From NCBI RefSeq assembly GCF_003026395.1, contig NZ_PYOO01000005.1, forward strand, positions 1-64,000: a DNA stretch of 64,000 bases, given 5' to 3'. Positions 1-8,235 of the stretch are shown one piece after another. Below the pieces are notes generated by a model, which did no database searches, was not told where the DNA came from, and saw only the letters and a list, made by a program, of their open reading frames with translations. The position numbers were made by a program, and so were the translations under genes. This stretch comes from Photobacterium iliopiscarium (GTDB lineage: Bacteria > Pseudomonadota > Gammaproteobacteria > Enterobacterales > Vibrionaceae). Within the stretch, counting starts at the first letter, position 1. Each line of letters begins with the position of its first letter.

Positions 1-541
1 GGTGTAAAGGAAAATCCGCGAGCCATCAGTTACATCCTAATTAAATATAGTTTCTTATAATTAGATGAACATACTGCAATAACCATCAGGATTGTGGGCG
101 CTGTTGATCCTGAAATATGGGAATAGGGTTGATTTAACAAATAATCATCAATAATGAATTGTAAGTTTTAGATTTGAGAGTTTATTGCTGGTGGAATGGT
201 TTGCTTTTTGAGGACTATATTTAAGAGTTAAAACATTTGGCTGTCCACAATTAGGTGTGTGCCTTCAAACAACGTATTGGTGGACATTGGTGTAAAGGAA
301 AATCCGCGAGCCATCAGTTACATCCTAATTAAATATAGTTTCTTATAATTAGATGAACATACTGCAATAACCATCAGGATTGTGGGCGCTGTTGATCCTG
401 AAATATGGGAATAGGACTGATTTAACAAAGAATTATCATAATGAACTGTAAATTTTAGATTTGAGAGTTTATTGCTGGTGGAATGGTTTGCTTTTTGAGG
501 ACTCTATTTAAGAGTTAAAACATTTGGCTGTCCACAATTAG
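1..541. repeat. Two near-identical ~254-bp direct repeats, period about 288 bp
   Basis: Copy 1 spans about 1-254 and copy 2 about 289-541. Both begin GGTGTAAAGGAAAATCC and end GGCTGTCCACAATTAG, with only a few substitutions and one net indel between them. A 34-bp unrelated spacer (255-288) separates them. No open reading frame of note lies inside. The left copy starts at the window edge, so the array may extend further left. It could be a remnant of a small mobile element or a non-coding repeat family; no transposase is visible. Confidence 0.85.
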
Positions 542-643
542 TAGTGTTATTTGAGAACTAAAATATATGGCTGTCCACAATTAGGTTATTGTCCACAATT
601 AGTGTTATTTGATAACTAAAATATATGGCTGTCCACAATTAGG
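237..643. repeat. Five copies of the short motif TGTCCACAATTAG
   Basis: The motif occurs at about 242-254, 529-541, 572-584, 590-602 and 630-642, four of them preceded by GGC. The 545-583 and 602-642 segments are themselves near-identical (each starts GTGTTATTTGA and ends with the motif), giving a local period near 58 bp. The motif looks like an element end or a site that has been duplicated stepwise. Nothing else was recognised up to 797. Confidence 0.75.
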
Positions 644-797
644 TGACTTAAGAGAGTAGCCCAAGGATAATAACCTTAGGCGTTTATTTATATGTTTGAT
701 AAATATAATTAATACTATTTATTGTGTTGATTTAAGCGCTTGTTACCCTAGTTAAATCTAGAATGCTTATTTTATATTTTGAGTGATTTTTGTTGAT

Positions 798-1037
798 TTA
801 TTTTTCAGGTGTTTCAAGTGCTTTAATGGCAATGTTTAAAGTATTATTAACATCAGCATTGCTCTCAAGTAGTCCTGAACTTGCAGGACCAAGTGCGTTT
901 GAATATAAGTCTCTTTGTTTATTTAATGGTAGATCTAATTGGTCGTATAAGTTCTGACGAATTTTTGCATGTTGTTCTGGTGCATTATTCGATAGATCTA
1001 TCAAAGTGTCATAAATAAGACTAGCAATGTTATCCAT
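798..1037 (-). CDS. Small protein of unknown function (79 aa)
   Basis: The family is not recognised. The predicted 79-residue product is soluble, with no signal peptide or membrane segment, and is rich in Asn, Leu and Asp. The start is supported by a good ribosome site: reading the minus strand, AAGGAA lies five bases before the ATG at 1037. It stands alone, between the repeat region on its downstream side and a divergent HAD gene. No terminator was recognised. It is probably a real gene because of the ribosome site and normal codon use, but no function can be proposed. Confidence 0.6.
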   Translation of the reverse strand: MDNIASLIYDTLIDLSNNAPEQHAKIRQNLYDQLDLPLNKQRDLYSNALGPASSGLLESNADVNNTLNIAIKALETPEK

Positions 1038-1366
1038 AGTCGTTCCTTAATTATTGAATGGGTTGTGTATGGGTTATATCTACCAAATGGGTAAACGTCT
1101 GAGATATTAATCACATAATGATAAGAATGAGTGTAAACAATTGCTTTTTTGACTATTATTTGCTCCTTTATTCTTCAGCTAATAGGTACTCTGTTTTTAG
1201 AATAACGATGCTTATTACTTTATTATATTAGTTCATTTTTTGAAGGTAAGTCGTTAATGTCGCCATGATTGATCACTAGGTTGATTACAGGAGTTGGCAT
1301 CAGATATTTACCTTGTAAGGTTTAATCGGTAATGTGTTCTTCAATGAAATTAAGGAGATGATGTGA
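1038..1366. other. Intergenic region between divergent genes
   Basis: This 329-bp AT-rich stretch lies between the minus-strand 79-aa gene and the plus-strand HAD gene, so it must hold both promoters. No clear operator, RNA gene or repeat was recognised in it. The HAD ribosome site AAGGAG sits at 1352-1357. Confidence 0.5.
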
Positions 1367-2017
1367 ATGATTAAATTCGATTGTTTTATTTTTGATGTAG
1401 ATGCGACGTTGGTTGATACAGAAACCGTGATTGATAACATTTGGAAAACATGGGCGAAGGGTGTTGGTATTGATTTTTCTTTAGTACAGCAGCATATTCA
1501 TGGTCGAAAAATTGAAGAAACATTAAGATGTGTGAATAGTGTATTGGCTAATGACGGGCAGATATTAGCTGTTAAATCGATTGCTGTTAATGAAATGAAG
1601 AAAGCGACGGCAATCCCGGGTGCACTGGAGTTTGTTTCTAAATTAGATCAAGGTTCATGGGCAATTGCAACCAGTGGCCCTAGAAAGATAGCATCTACCA
1701 GTTTACATGCTGCTGGTTTTGAACTGCCCCCTGTGATGGTGTGTGCCGAGGAAGTGAGTAAAGGTAAACCCGAGCCTGAACCATTTTTGGTCGCGGCGAA
1801 GATGTTAAACGTGTCTCCTGAACAATGTGTCGCTTTTGAAGATTCTCCTGTAGGAATAAAATCCGCCAAGACGGCTGGTTGCTATACCATCGCTCTTCTT
1901 ACCAGCCATGATGTAGTTGATTTAGCCGAGGCCGATTTGATTATTGATGGCTTTGATAGTTTAATTCTATCTAAAGTAGAGGATAAATATTGCTTAGCTA
2001 TTCGATCAAATATATAA
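1367..2017 (+). CDS. HAD-superfamily sugar-phosphatase-like hydrolase
   Basis: A 216-aa haloacid dehalogenase-like hydrolase, closest in pattern to the beta-phosphoglucomutase/YfbT group with a helical cap domain. Motif I is FDVDATLVDT near residues 9-18, with the nucleophile and acid/base Asp pair intact; the usual Gly after the second Asp is Ala here. Motif II is ATSGP (near 102), the motif III Lys is in KGKPEP (near 133) and motif IV is FEDSPVGI (near 157). This suggests a cytosolic phosphatase acting on a small sugar or polyol phosphate; the substrate cannot be read. AAGGAG lies ten bases before the ATG. The last ~20 residues diverge from the family core. Confidence 0.8.
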   Translation: MIKFDCFIFDVDATLVDTETVIDNIWKTWAKGVGIDFSLVQQHIHGRKIEETLRCVNSVLANDGQILAVKSIAVNEMKKATAIPGALEFVSKLDQGSWAIATSGPRKIASTSLHAAGFELPPVMVCAEEVSKGKPEPEPFLVAAKMLNVSPEQCVAFEDSPVGIKSAKTAGCYTIALLTSHDVVDLAEADLIIDGFDSLILSKVEDKYCLAIRSNI

Positions 2018-2077
2018 CCTATTAAATAGGCTGTTTTAATAATAATTAAAGGTATTTCCTTTTCAAAGAGATTGGTT

Positions 2078-2317
2078 ATGTTGTGGTTTTTAATGATAAC
2101 GTTGCCGCTAGTATTAGCCGGCATTCATAAATTATTTTTGGTCTTTGACCTATATCCACGTAATAACAGCATGTATATTATTCCGGCGATTATTATCAGT
2201 TACTGCTTATTTGCCGTTCATTCTGCATTTGATCGTGATGCGCTACCTGCGGTATTAATTGCTATTTATTATATTGGTCTAACTGCGATTACAGTGCGAG
2301 CAACCATACGTCGGTAA
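2078..2317 (+). CDS. Small integral membrane protein
   Basis: About 79 residues from the ATG at 2078, with AAAGAG seven bases upstream; a TTG two codons earlier is possible. Three hydrophobic stretches are visible: the N-terminal LWFLMITLPLVLAG, a central IIPAIIISYCLFAV and a C-terminal VLIAIYYIGLTAITV. This predicts a three-helix inner-membrane protein with a basic C-terminus. No family was recognised. It lies 60 bp after the HAD gene and 58 bp before the RecX-like gene on the same strand, so the three may be co-transcribed. Confidence 0.6.
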   Translation: MLWFLMITLPLVLAGIHKLFLVFDLYPRNNSMYIIPAIIISYCLFAVHSAFDRDALPAVLIAIYYIGLTAITVRATIRR

Positions 2318-2375
2318 TATTCCTCTTAAATAATATATCGACGCGTATTTTTCATTACTAATAAAGACTAATAAT

Positions 2376-3176
2376 ATGAAGAAACCGTATCCTGCAAAAA
2401 CCATCCAAAATGTGATTAACAGTGCGATTTATCATTTAAATTTACGGGATCATACTGAGTATGAATTGCGAAAAAAATTAGAAGCTAAAACAGAGCAACA
2501 AGATTGGATAGAGACTGTATTGCAACAAATGAAAGATTTTGGTTATGTAAAAGAAGATCTTCAATTTGCACTGCACTTTAGTGAGATGGCTTTTTCTAAT
2601 GAACATGGACAACAGTACATTAAACAGAAATTAAAAGGTAAAGGTATTCCTGCAACAATCATTGAAGAAGCATTAATTGATATTATGGAGAAAAAACAAG
2701 TGTCTGAACTTGATATGATCAAAAGTCGTTTAGATAGTTATGATGATTTTAGTCAAACCACCAAAGAGAAAATAACCAACGATCTCACTAAGCGAGGGTA
2801 CAGCTTTCAAGATATTTCAAGAGCAATTTCTGAGCATGATGCCGCCGATACGCTATTGAGCAAAGCTAAAATTAAAGGCATGAATGCTGATCTTGAAACC
2901 GAAGTATTGAAATTGGTGAGAAAGCTCAAAGGCAAAACAGTCATCAAGCAAGAGCTTAAAATGAAGCATGTTGATATTACTAACCTTGAGCAAGTCTTCT
3001 ATGATTTAGAGGAAGCGGGTGAGGTCGATTTTTATGAAAACTGCCAATTAGTGTTAGCGAAAAAGCGGTTTGATTTGTCGAATTTTAAAGATAAAAGTAA
3101 AGCCTATGCCTACCTGTCATCAAAAGGTTATGGCTCAGATGAAATCAAAGAAGCGATGGCAGCAGCAAGTAATTAA
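2376..3176 (+). CDS. RecX-family protein, enlarged (266 aa)
   Basis: The first ~110 residues show the RecX pattern of repeated three-helix modules: an Arg/Glu-rich YELRKKLEAK helix, then a FGYVKEDLQFALHF segment and a YIKQKLKGKGI helix with its following helix. The module repeats further on (KEKITNDLTKRGYSFQDI; AYLSSKGYGSDEI at the C-terminus). RecX binds RecA filaments and limits recombination; typical bacterial RecX is ~150-170 aa and next to recA, while this one is much longer and recA is not in the window. No family-specific catalytic residue is expected. Its Asn and stop codons (3171-3176) lie within the terminal degenerate repeat of CRISPR array 1, which is transcribed toward it. Confidence 0.7.
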   Translation: MKKPYPAKTIQNVINSAIYHLNLRDHTEYELRKKLEAKTEQQDWIETVLQQMKDFGYVKEDLQFALHFSEMAFSNEHGQQYIKQKLKGKGIPATIIEEALIDIMEKKQVSELDMIKSRLDSYDDFSQTTKEKITNDLTKRGYSFQDISRAISEHDAADTLLSKAKIKGMNADLETEVLKLVRKLKGKTVIKQELKMKHVDITNLEQVFYDLEEAGEVDFYENCQLVLAKKRFDLSNFKDKSKAYAYLSSKGYGSDEIKEAMAAASN

Positions 3177-3678
3177 AACTGCCTGTGCGGCAGTGAACTC
3201 ATCTTCTTGCTTGCTCAACTGTTTCTTATGTTTCTAAGCTGCCTGTGCGGCAGTGAACGCAGCCGCTAAACTATGCCAATCATACAGAACTTTCTAAGCT
3301 GCCTGTGCGGCAGTGAACTTCTGAGTATTCAAGCATGTCAGCTGAAATACTTTCTAAGCTGCCTGTGCGGCAGTGAACAATGGAAGTATTGCGGCTAAGT
3401 TCTCAACATTTTTCTAAGCTGCCTGTGCGGCAGTGAACTTCAAGTATTAAAATAGCTGCGCCTATCCAGCTTTCTAAGCTGCCTGTGCGGCAGTGAACAA
3501 CCCAAAAAATAGCGACTTCGTTAACGTTCATTTCTAAGCTGCCTGTGCGGCAGTGAACTTTCTAATGGTGCATATATAGAGCCAGTAGCATTTCTAAGCT
3601 GCCTGTGCGGCAGTGAACGCGGGGACTTATGGCTAATACATTTATCCCCTTTTCTAAGCTGCCTGTGCGGCAGTGAAC
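3171..3678 (-). CRISPR. CRISPR array 1, type I-F, 9 repeats and 8 spacers
   Basis: Nine 28-bp repeats at a strict 60-bp period (3171, 3231, 3291, 3351, 3411, 3471, 3531, 3591 and 3651) separated by eight 32-bp spacers. Read on the minus strand the repeat begins GTTCACTGCC, contains the CTGCC/GGCAG stem and ends CTTAGAAA, which is the I-F type bound by Cas6f. The copy at 3171-3198 keeps the 18 bases from GTTCAC to the stem end but only 5 of the last 10, marking it as the distal end. The leader is therefore at 3679 and up, between the array and cas1. Spacer targets were not identified. Confidence 0.98.
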
Positions 3679-3865
3679 TGAAGCGTAATTAGTATAAGTG
3701 ATTGCTTATAAAAGCTAAACCACAAATCCTCGCTAAAAACCCTTTTTTAAACTGATATTTTAAGTTGTTGTTTTATATGGTTTGAATAAGTGCCAAATAA
3801 AAAAGGGTATTTGTGATTACACTCTAAACGAATTATACGCATTATGTATATAATTCGTTTTTTTA
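3679..3865 (-). promoter_or_regulatory. Leader of CRISPR array 1
   Basis: AT-rich sequence directly upstream, in the crRNA direction, of the conserved end of array 1. Read on the minus strand it contains GGGTTTTTAG and, at the array junction, CAATCACTTATACTAATTA followed by CGCTTCA. The array 2 leader has GGGTTTTTAG and CAATCGCTTATTATAG ending AAGCTTCA at the same place. This shared junction block is the expected site of Cas1/Cas2-3 spacer integration. The region also carries the divergent cas1 promoter. Confidence 0.75.
3811..3860 (+). promoter_or_regulatory. Putative cas1 promoter overlapped by a perfect 12-bp inverted repeat
   Basis: TTGTGA (3811-3816) and TATACG (3834-3839) are separated by 17 bp and resemble sigma-70 boxes. 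A perfect inverted repeat, AAACGAATTATA (3826-3837) and TATAATTCGTTT (3849-3860) with an 11-nt gap, covers the -10 box and the predicted start. It ends about 20 bp before the cas1 ATG. It could be the operator of a dimeric repressor; the trailing T run also makes it look like an AT-rich terminator for transcripts entering from array 1. Confidence 0.5.
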
Positions 3866-3880
3866 TTGTTGGTGATTGCT

Positions 3881-4858
3881 ATGTGCGCTAAGTCTTTCAC
3901 ACCGAGTGAGCTAAAAACGATTATTCATTCTAAACGTGCCAATCTTTATTATTTACAGCATTGCCGCGTATTAGTGAATGGTGGGCGGGTTGAATATGTC
4001 ACTGACGAAGGTAAGCAATCATTATATTGGAATATCCCCATAGCAAACACGACAGCCATAATGCTCGGAACTGGCACGTCCATTACTCAGGCCGCAATGC
4101 GCGAATTAGCTAAAGCTGGCGTGCTAGTCGGTTTTTGCGGTGGTGGCGGAACGCCGTTATTCTCAGCTAATGAAGTAGAGCCTGATGTTAGTTGGTTAAC
4201 ACCACAATCAGAATATCGACCAACCGAATATCTTCAATGGTGGGTCAGTTTTTGGTTTGATGATACGAAACGATTAGAAGCTGCGATCCTATTCCAGAGA
4301 GTCCGATTACAACAAATAAAGAAAGTGTGGTTATCAGCAACCATGCAGCGTGATAATCATTTCATTATTGAAGAAGACAAACTGAACCATATTTTATCGG
4401 CGTTTGAAAATAAACTCAGTCATTGCCAGAACAGCACTGATTTATTGTTATTAGAAGCCGTCATGACCAAAGCCTTATATAAACTCGCAGTCAATACGGT
4501 GAAATATGGTGAGTTTACTCGTTCGTCGCGAGGAAATAGTACCGATATTGCCAATCGCTTTTTAGATCACGGTAACTATTTAGCGTATGGCTTAGGGGCG
4601 ACCGCGTGTTGGGTTATTGGATTGCCACATGGGTTAGCCGTTTTACACGGAAAAACCCGTCGAGGCGGATTAGTGTTTGATGTTGCTGATTTAATTAAAG
4701 ATGCGATAGTGCTTCCAAATGCTTTTATTGCCGCAATGGCCGGGGATGATGAGCAAGAATTTCGTCAACGATGCCTAAATGGATTTAGAAAAGCCAATGC
4801 ATTAGATGTGATGATCGATGCCATTAAAGACACAGCACAAGCGGTTGCAAAATTATAA
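3881..4858 (+). CDS. cas1: Cas1, type I-F CRISPR integrase
   Basis: A 325-aa Cas1 from the ATG at 3881, matching the usual I-F length; a TTG 15 bp upstream is in frame but less likely. The family-typical stretch HSKRANLYYLQHCRVLVNGG and GTGTSITQAAMRELAKAG are present near the N-terminus, and the metal-binding Glu (LLLEAVMTKAL), His (GLPHGLAVLHG) and Asp (FDVADLIKDA) residues are in place. It forms the spacer-integration complex with the Cas2 domain of Cas2-3. Its stop codon is immediately followed by the cas2-3 ATG, so the two are co-translated. Divergent from array 1. Confidence 0.97.
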   Translation: MCAKSFTPSELKTIIHSKRANLYYLQHCRVLVNGGRVEYVTDEGKQSLYWNIPIANTTAIMLGTGTSITQAAMRELAKAGVLVGFCGGGGTPLFSANEVEPDVSWLTPQSEYRPTEYLQWWVSFWFDDTKRLEAAILFQRVRLQQIKKVWLSATMQRDNHFIIEEDKLNHILSAFENKLSHCQNSTDLLLLEAVMTKALYKLAVNTVKYGEFTRSSRGNSTDIANRFLDHGNYLAYGLGATACWVIGLPHGLAVLHGKTRRGGLVFDVADLIKDAIVLPNAFIAAMAGDDEQEFRQRCLNGFRKANALDVMIDAIKDTAQAVAKL

Positions 4859-7800
4859 ATGAATATTCTTCTTATCTCTCAATGTAATAAAAAAGCCCTT
4901 GATGAAACCCGTAAAGTGCTGGATCAATTTGCAGAACGTAAAGGTGATCGCACATGGCAAACGCCGATTACCTTAGAAGGGTTAAAAACATTACGTCAGT
5001 TGTTAAAGCAAACCGCTAGGCGGAATACTGCGGTGGCTTGTCACTGGATTCGAGGCGCAAATAATACCGAACTAATGTGGATTGTCGGTAATAAACGTCG
5101 TTTTAATGAACAGGGTACAGTACCCACAAATACAACTGAGCGTAATATTCTGCGTTCGGAAGATGAAAATGGCTGGCAAAGTAACTATGCCGTTGCGTTA
5201 ATGGCATCACTGGCGGGTTTATTTCATGATGTAGGTAAAGCTAACAGCTTATTTCAACACAAACTAACGGGTAAAGGCAGCATTGCCGAGCCATTGCGGC
5301 ATGAATGGCTATCGTTGTTGGTTTTTCAAGCATTTGCAAAGAATAAAACCGATGATCAATGGCTAACAGAATTAGCGGATTTATCACCACAAAAAATTAG
5401 CAAGATTGTTAATGATGTACACTATACCCCAGCGTTGTCACCGTTTATTGGCTTAACCGAATTAGCAAAAACGATTGGATGGTTAATTGTTTCTCACCAC
5501 CGCTTACCAACCTATCAACTGTCAGACTTTAAGCCGACAATTGGTGATTCAGATGATTGGTTAGAACAAAAACTGTGCCCTGAGTGGAATGCAAAAAATC
5601 ATAAAAACCCTGAGTTAATCGCAAAAATAGCGGATAACTTTATTTTCCCTCATGGAATTCCACTACAAAGTCAAACATGGCAAAACAAAGCCCAACAATT
5701 GGCGAAACGGGCATTGGCACATCCTAATCTGCGTAATTTTGGGCGGTGTGAGAACGCATTTCCACTGCACATGGCACGATTATGTTTAATGCTTGCTGAT
5801 CACTGTTATTCCTCAAGCATGCCTGTTATTGCTTGGCAAGATCCTCTCTATAAAGCTTATGCAAATACCGATCGTAAAACGGGGAAATTAAAACAAAAAT
5901 TAGATGAACATAATATCGGAGTAGCGCAATTAGCCTATCGATTAAGCTTAGGCTTGCCTAAATTACGGTTGAGTCTACCTGCGATTACTCGGCATTCGTT
6001 ATTTAAAAAACGTACCACAATCAATAAATTTCGCTGGCAAGATAAAGCCTATGATTTGGCGTGTTCGGTGCGTGATATTTCTGAGGTACACGGCTTTTTT
6101 GGGGTCAATATGGCGTCAACAGGGTGTGGTAAAACCTTTGCCAATGCGCGAATTATGTATGGATTAGCCAATCAACAACAAGGCTGTCGATTTAGCATTG
6201 CTTTAGGACTGCGAACATTAACCCTACAAACAGGGGATGCACTCAAAGATCGTTTAAAACTGGATAGTGATGATTTAGCGGTGTTAGTCGGATCGCAAGC
6301 GGTTAAAGATCTTCATGAAAGTAAGCTCACAACTCAGCAACAAGCAAAAGAGCAACAAACAGGTAGCGAGTCGGAAGCGTTATTTTCAGAGCATATGTAT
6401 GTCAGTTATGACGGCAGCCTTGATGATGGTCACCTTAGCCAGTGGCTCAAACAAAAACCCACTATCCATAAATTGGTCAGTGCGCCAATTACAGTAAGCA
6501 CCATTGATTATTTAATGCCAGCCACAGAAGGTACGCGTGGCGGACAGCAAATTGCACCTATGTTGCGATTATTTACAGGGGATCTCATTCTTGATGAGCC
6601 TGATGATTTTGGTTTAGAAGATTTACCCGCATTATGCCGTTTAGTGCATTGGGCGGGTATGTTAGGTTCACGCATCTTATTGTCATCAGCGACGTTAGCA
6701 CCGTCATTAATTACTGCGTTATTTAAAGCCTATTCTCATGGTCGTCAGCAATATAACCATAGCCACGGCATTACCGAAACAACAGTGCAATGTGGTTGGT
6801 TTGATGAATTTAATGTGCAAGCAGCTTGTATTGATGATGCTGATTTTAAACAGCAGCATATCCAATTTATTACTCAACGATCAAAAACGTTAAGCCGTAA
6901 ATCATTACCCTTACGTCAAGCTGAGTTAGTGCCTTTAGACGTGGAAAAATTAACAAAAACCGATGCGGTTAATTATCTATCAAGCCATATTCAACAGGCA
7001 ATTTACACCTTAGATGAACGCCATCGTCAAGTTGCACCAAACGGTAAAACCATCTCGATTGGCTTAGTGAGAATGGCAAATATTGAACCCTTAATTGCGG
7101 TGGGTGAGTCGTTATTATCAATGCCGACACCAGATAATACCTGTATTCATTATTGTTTTTATCATAGCCAACATCCAATGGCAGTCAGAGCGCATATAGA
7201 GCAACAGTTAGACGCGGTGTTAATGCGCGATCCTAATGATCCACAAGCGATATTAGAGTTACCTCAAATCAAAACTGCATTAGAACAACAGCCTCAACAA
7301 CATCATATTTTTGTGGTGGTCGCCACTGCGGTAGCAGAAGTTGGGCGCGATCATGATTATGATTGGGCTGTGGTTGAACCTAGTTCAATGCGGTCAATTA
7401 TTCAGCTGGCAGGGCGTATTCAGCGTCATCGTCAATGTGTGCCTAATTCGCCAAATATTATGATATTAAGCAAAAATATTAAAGCGTTATTAGGTGCAGA
7501 TGTTGCTTATTGTAAGCCAGGATTTGAACAGCCAAAAAATGACATAAATAAAGGCCATTTGCAGTTAAATCAGCATGATCTGACTCAGCTATTAATGGCT
7601 GATGATTATCAAGTTATCTCCGCTTATCCACGATTTATGGAACCGACAACATTAAAGCCACCATTTAGTTTAATTGAGTTAGAACACTACGCACTGATTT
7701 ATACCTTATTTAAAGACAGCGCTAAAAAAGTCGAATATTGGTGGTTACAACCTTATTTACACTTATTCGGCGAATATCAGAGCCAAACACGGTTTCGACA

Positions 7801-8137
7801 ATCTCGACCGCAAACGGAATACCATTTCTTTATCGATAATGAAGATCAAGCACTGAGCATTAAAGTGCGTGATGAATATAGCGGTGATTTTGTAAATAAA
7901 ACCGAGCTGTTTCACCTTGCGGCGATAGACAATATTGCGAGTGGAAATCAAGCGTGGTTTGATTGTCAATACAACGCAGTGTATGACGAGTTAAGTGACA
8001 TCTTTGATAAAGACAGTGAGCAGATCAGTGAATTATTTGGTGGTATTAATCTTAATGATTCGAATAAAACACCCCGATTTTATTACCTTCCGTGGCTAGG
8101 TGTATTTGAGGGTAAATATAGGCATTCAAAAAATTGA
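4859..8137 (+). CDS. cas3: Cas2-3 fusion, type I-F nuclease-helicase
   Basis: A 1092-aa fusion of Cas2 (first ~65-90 residues) with Cas3, the hallmark of type I-F. The HD nuclease motif is LFHDVGKAN (His123-Asp124), with a further HH pair in VSHHRLPT. Helicase motifs follow: Walker A STGCGKTFAN near residue 418, the DEAD-box equivalent ILDEPDDF near 578, SSATLAP and the motif VI GRIQRHR. The protein both joins Cas1 for adaptation and is recruited by the Csy complex to degrade target DNA. All catalytic motifs look intact, so interference should be functional. A 384-bp gap with a mini-CRISPR separates it from csy1. Confidence 0.97.
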   Translation: MNILLISQCNKKALDETRKVLDQFAERKGDRTWQTPITLEGLKTLRQLLKQTARRNTAVACHWIRGANNTELMWIVGNKRRFNEQGTVPTNTTERNILRSEDENGWQSNYAVALMASLAGLFHDVGKANSLFQHKLTGKGSIAEPLRHEWLSLLVFQAFAKNKTDDQWLTELADLSPQKISKIVNDVHYTPALSPFIGLTELAKTIGWLIVSHHRLPTYQLSDFKPTIGDSDDWLEQKLCPEWNAKNHKNPELIAKIADNFIFPHGIPLQSQTWQNKAQQLAKRALAHPNLRNFGRCENAFPLHMARLCLMLADHCYSSSMPVIAWQDPLYKAYANTDRKTGKLKQKLDEHNIGVAQLAYRLSLGLPKLRLSLPAITRHSLFKKRTTINKFRWQDKAYDLACSVRDISEVHGFFGVNMASTGCGKTFANARIMYGLANQQQGCRFSIALGLRTLTLQTGDALKDRLKLDSDDLAVLVGSQAVKDLHESKLTTQQQAKEQQTGSESEALFSEHMYVSYDGSLDDGHLSQWLKQKPTIHKLVSAPITVSTIDYLMPATEGTRGGQQIAPMLRLFTGDLILDEPDDFGLEDLPALCRLVHWAGMLGSRILLSSATLAPSLITALFKAYSHGRQQYNHSHGITETTVQCGWFDEFNVQAACIDDADFKQQHIQFITQRSKTLSRKSLPLRQAELVPLDVEKLTKTDAVNYLSSHIQQAIYTLDERHRQVAPNGKTISIGLVRMANIEPLIAVGESLLSMPTPDNTCIHYCFYHSQHPMAVRAHIEQQLDAVLMRDPNDPQAILELPQIKTALEQQPQQHHIFVVVATAVAEVGRDHDYDWAVVEPSSMRSIIQLAGRIQRHRQCVPNSPNIMILSKNIKALLGADVAYCKPGFEQPKNDINKGHLQLNQHDLTQLLMADDYQVISAYPRFMEPTTLKPPFSLIELEHYALIYTLFKDSAKKVEYWWLQPYLHLFGEYQSQTRFRQSRPQTEYHFFIDNEDQALSIKVRDEYSGDFVNKTELFHLAAIDNIASGNQAWFDCQYNAVYDELSDIFDKDSEQISELFGGINLNDSNKTPRFYYLPWLGVFEGKYRHSKN

Positions 8138-8168
8138 ATATGATGAACTAGATACTACTAGTTCATCA
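8128..8168 (-). terminator. Hairpin downstream of the mini-CRISPR
   Basis: Perfect 11-bp inverted repeat, TGATGAACTAG (8141-8151) and CTAGTTCATCA (8158-8168), with a 6-nt loop. On the minus strand it directly follows the second degenerate repeat and is followed seven bases later by six T residues (8128-8133), so it could end the CreA/CreR-like transcript. The 7-nt gap is longer than in a classic intrinsic terminator. On the plus strand no T run follows. Confidence 0.5.
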
Positions 8169-8230
8169 TTGCTACCTGTACGGTAGTATAAATAAGTACA
8201 ACATACTTCTAAGCTGCTTGTTCGGCAGTT
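8141..8230 (-). ncRNA. CreR/CreA-like crRNA-like guide RNA
   Basis: Predicted minus-strand transcript starting near 8229: degenerate repeat 1, 14-nt spacer, degenerate repeat 2, hairpin. Repeat 1 keeps the Cas6f-generated 5' handle except its last base (CTTAGAAG for CTTAGAAA). The spacer TATGTTGTACTTAT matches a CC-PAM site next to the -35 box before csy1. Established knowledge: CreA and CreR RNAs of type I systems guide Cascade to partly matching promoters without cleavage. Inference: this RNA lets the Csy complex repress its own operon and/or the 36-codon ORF. Alternative: a decayed spacer-repeat remnant, which would not explain the promoter, the compensatory stem changes or the self-match. 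Confidence 0.75.
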
Positions 8231-8233
8231 TTT
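8164..8233 (-). CRISPR. Minimal degenerate CRISPR (two psi-repeats, one 14-nt spacer)
   Basis: Psi-repeat 1 is 8206-8233 (21 of 28 bases match the array repeat; the four bases 8230-8233 that differ lie before the predicted transcript start). Psi-repeat 2 is 8164-8191 (about 17 of 28). The spacer is 8192-8205, 14 nt rather than 32. In psi-repeat 2 the stem is CTACC/GGTAG instead of CTGCC/GGCAG, a compensatory pair change. In psi-repeat 1 the stem is CTGCC/AGCAG, losing one loop-side pair. It has the same orientation as array 1 and lies between cas2-3 and csy1. Confidence 0.85.
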
Positions 8234-8235
8234 TC

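Noticed and set aside
8164-8233. The two degenerate repeats as the plain decayed end of a former array.
   Set aside because: Plain decay does not explain the 14-nt spacer, own promoter, compensatory stem change or the PAM-adjacent self-match; kept as the alternative hypothesis only.
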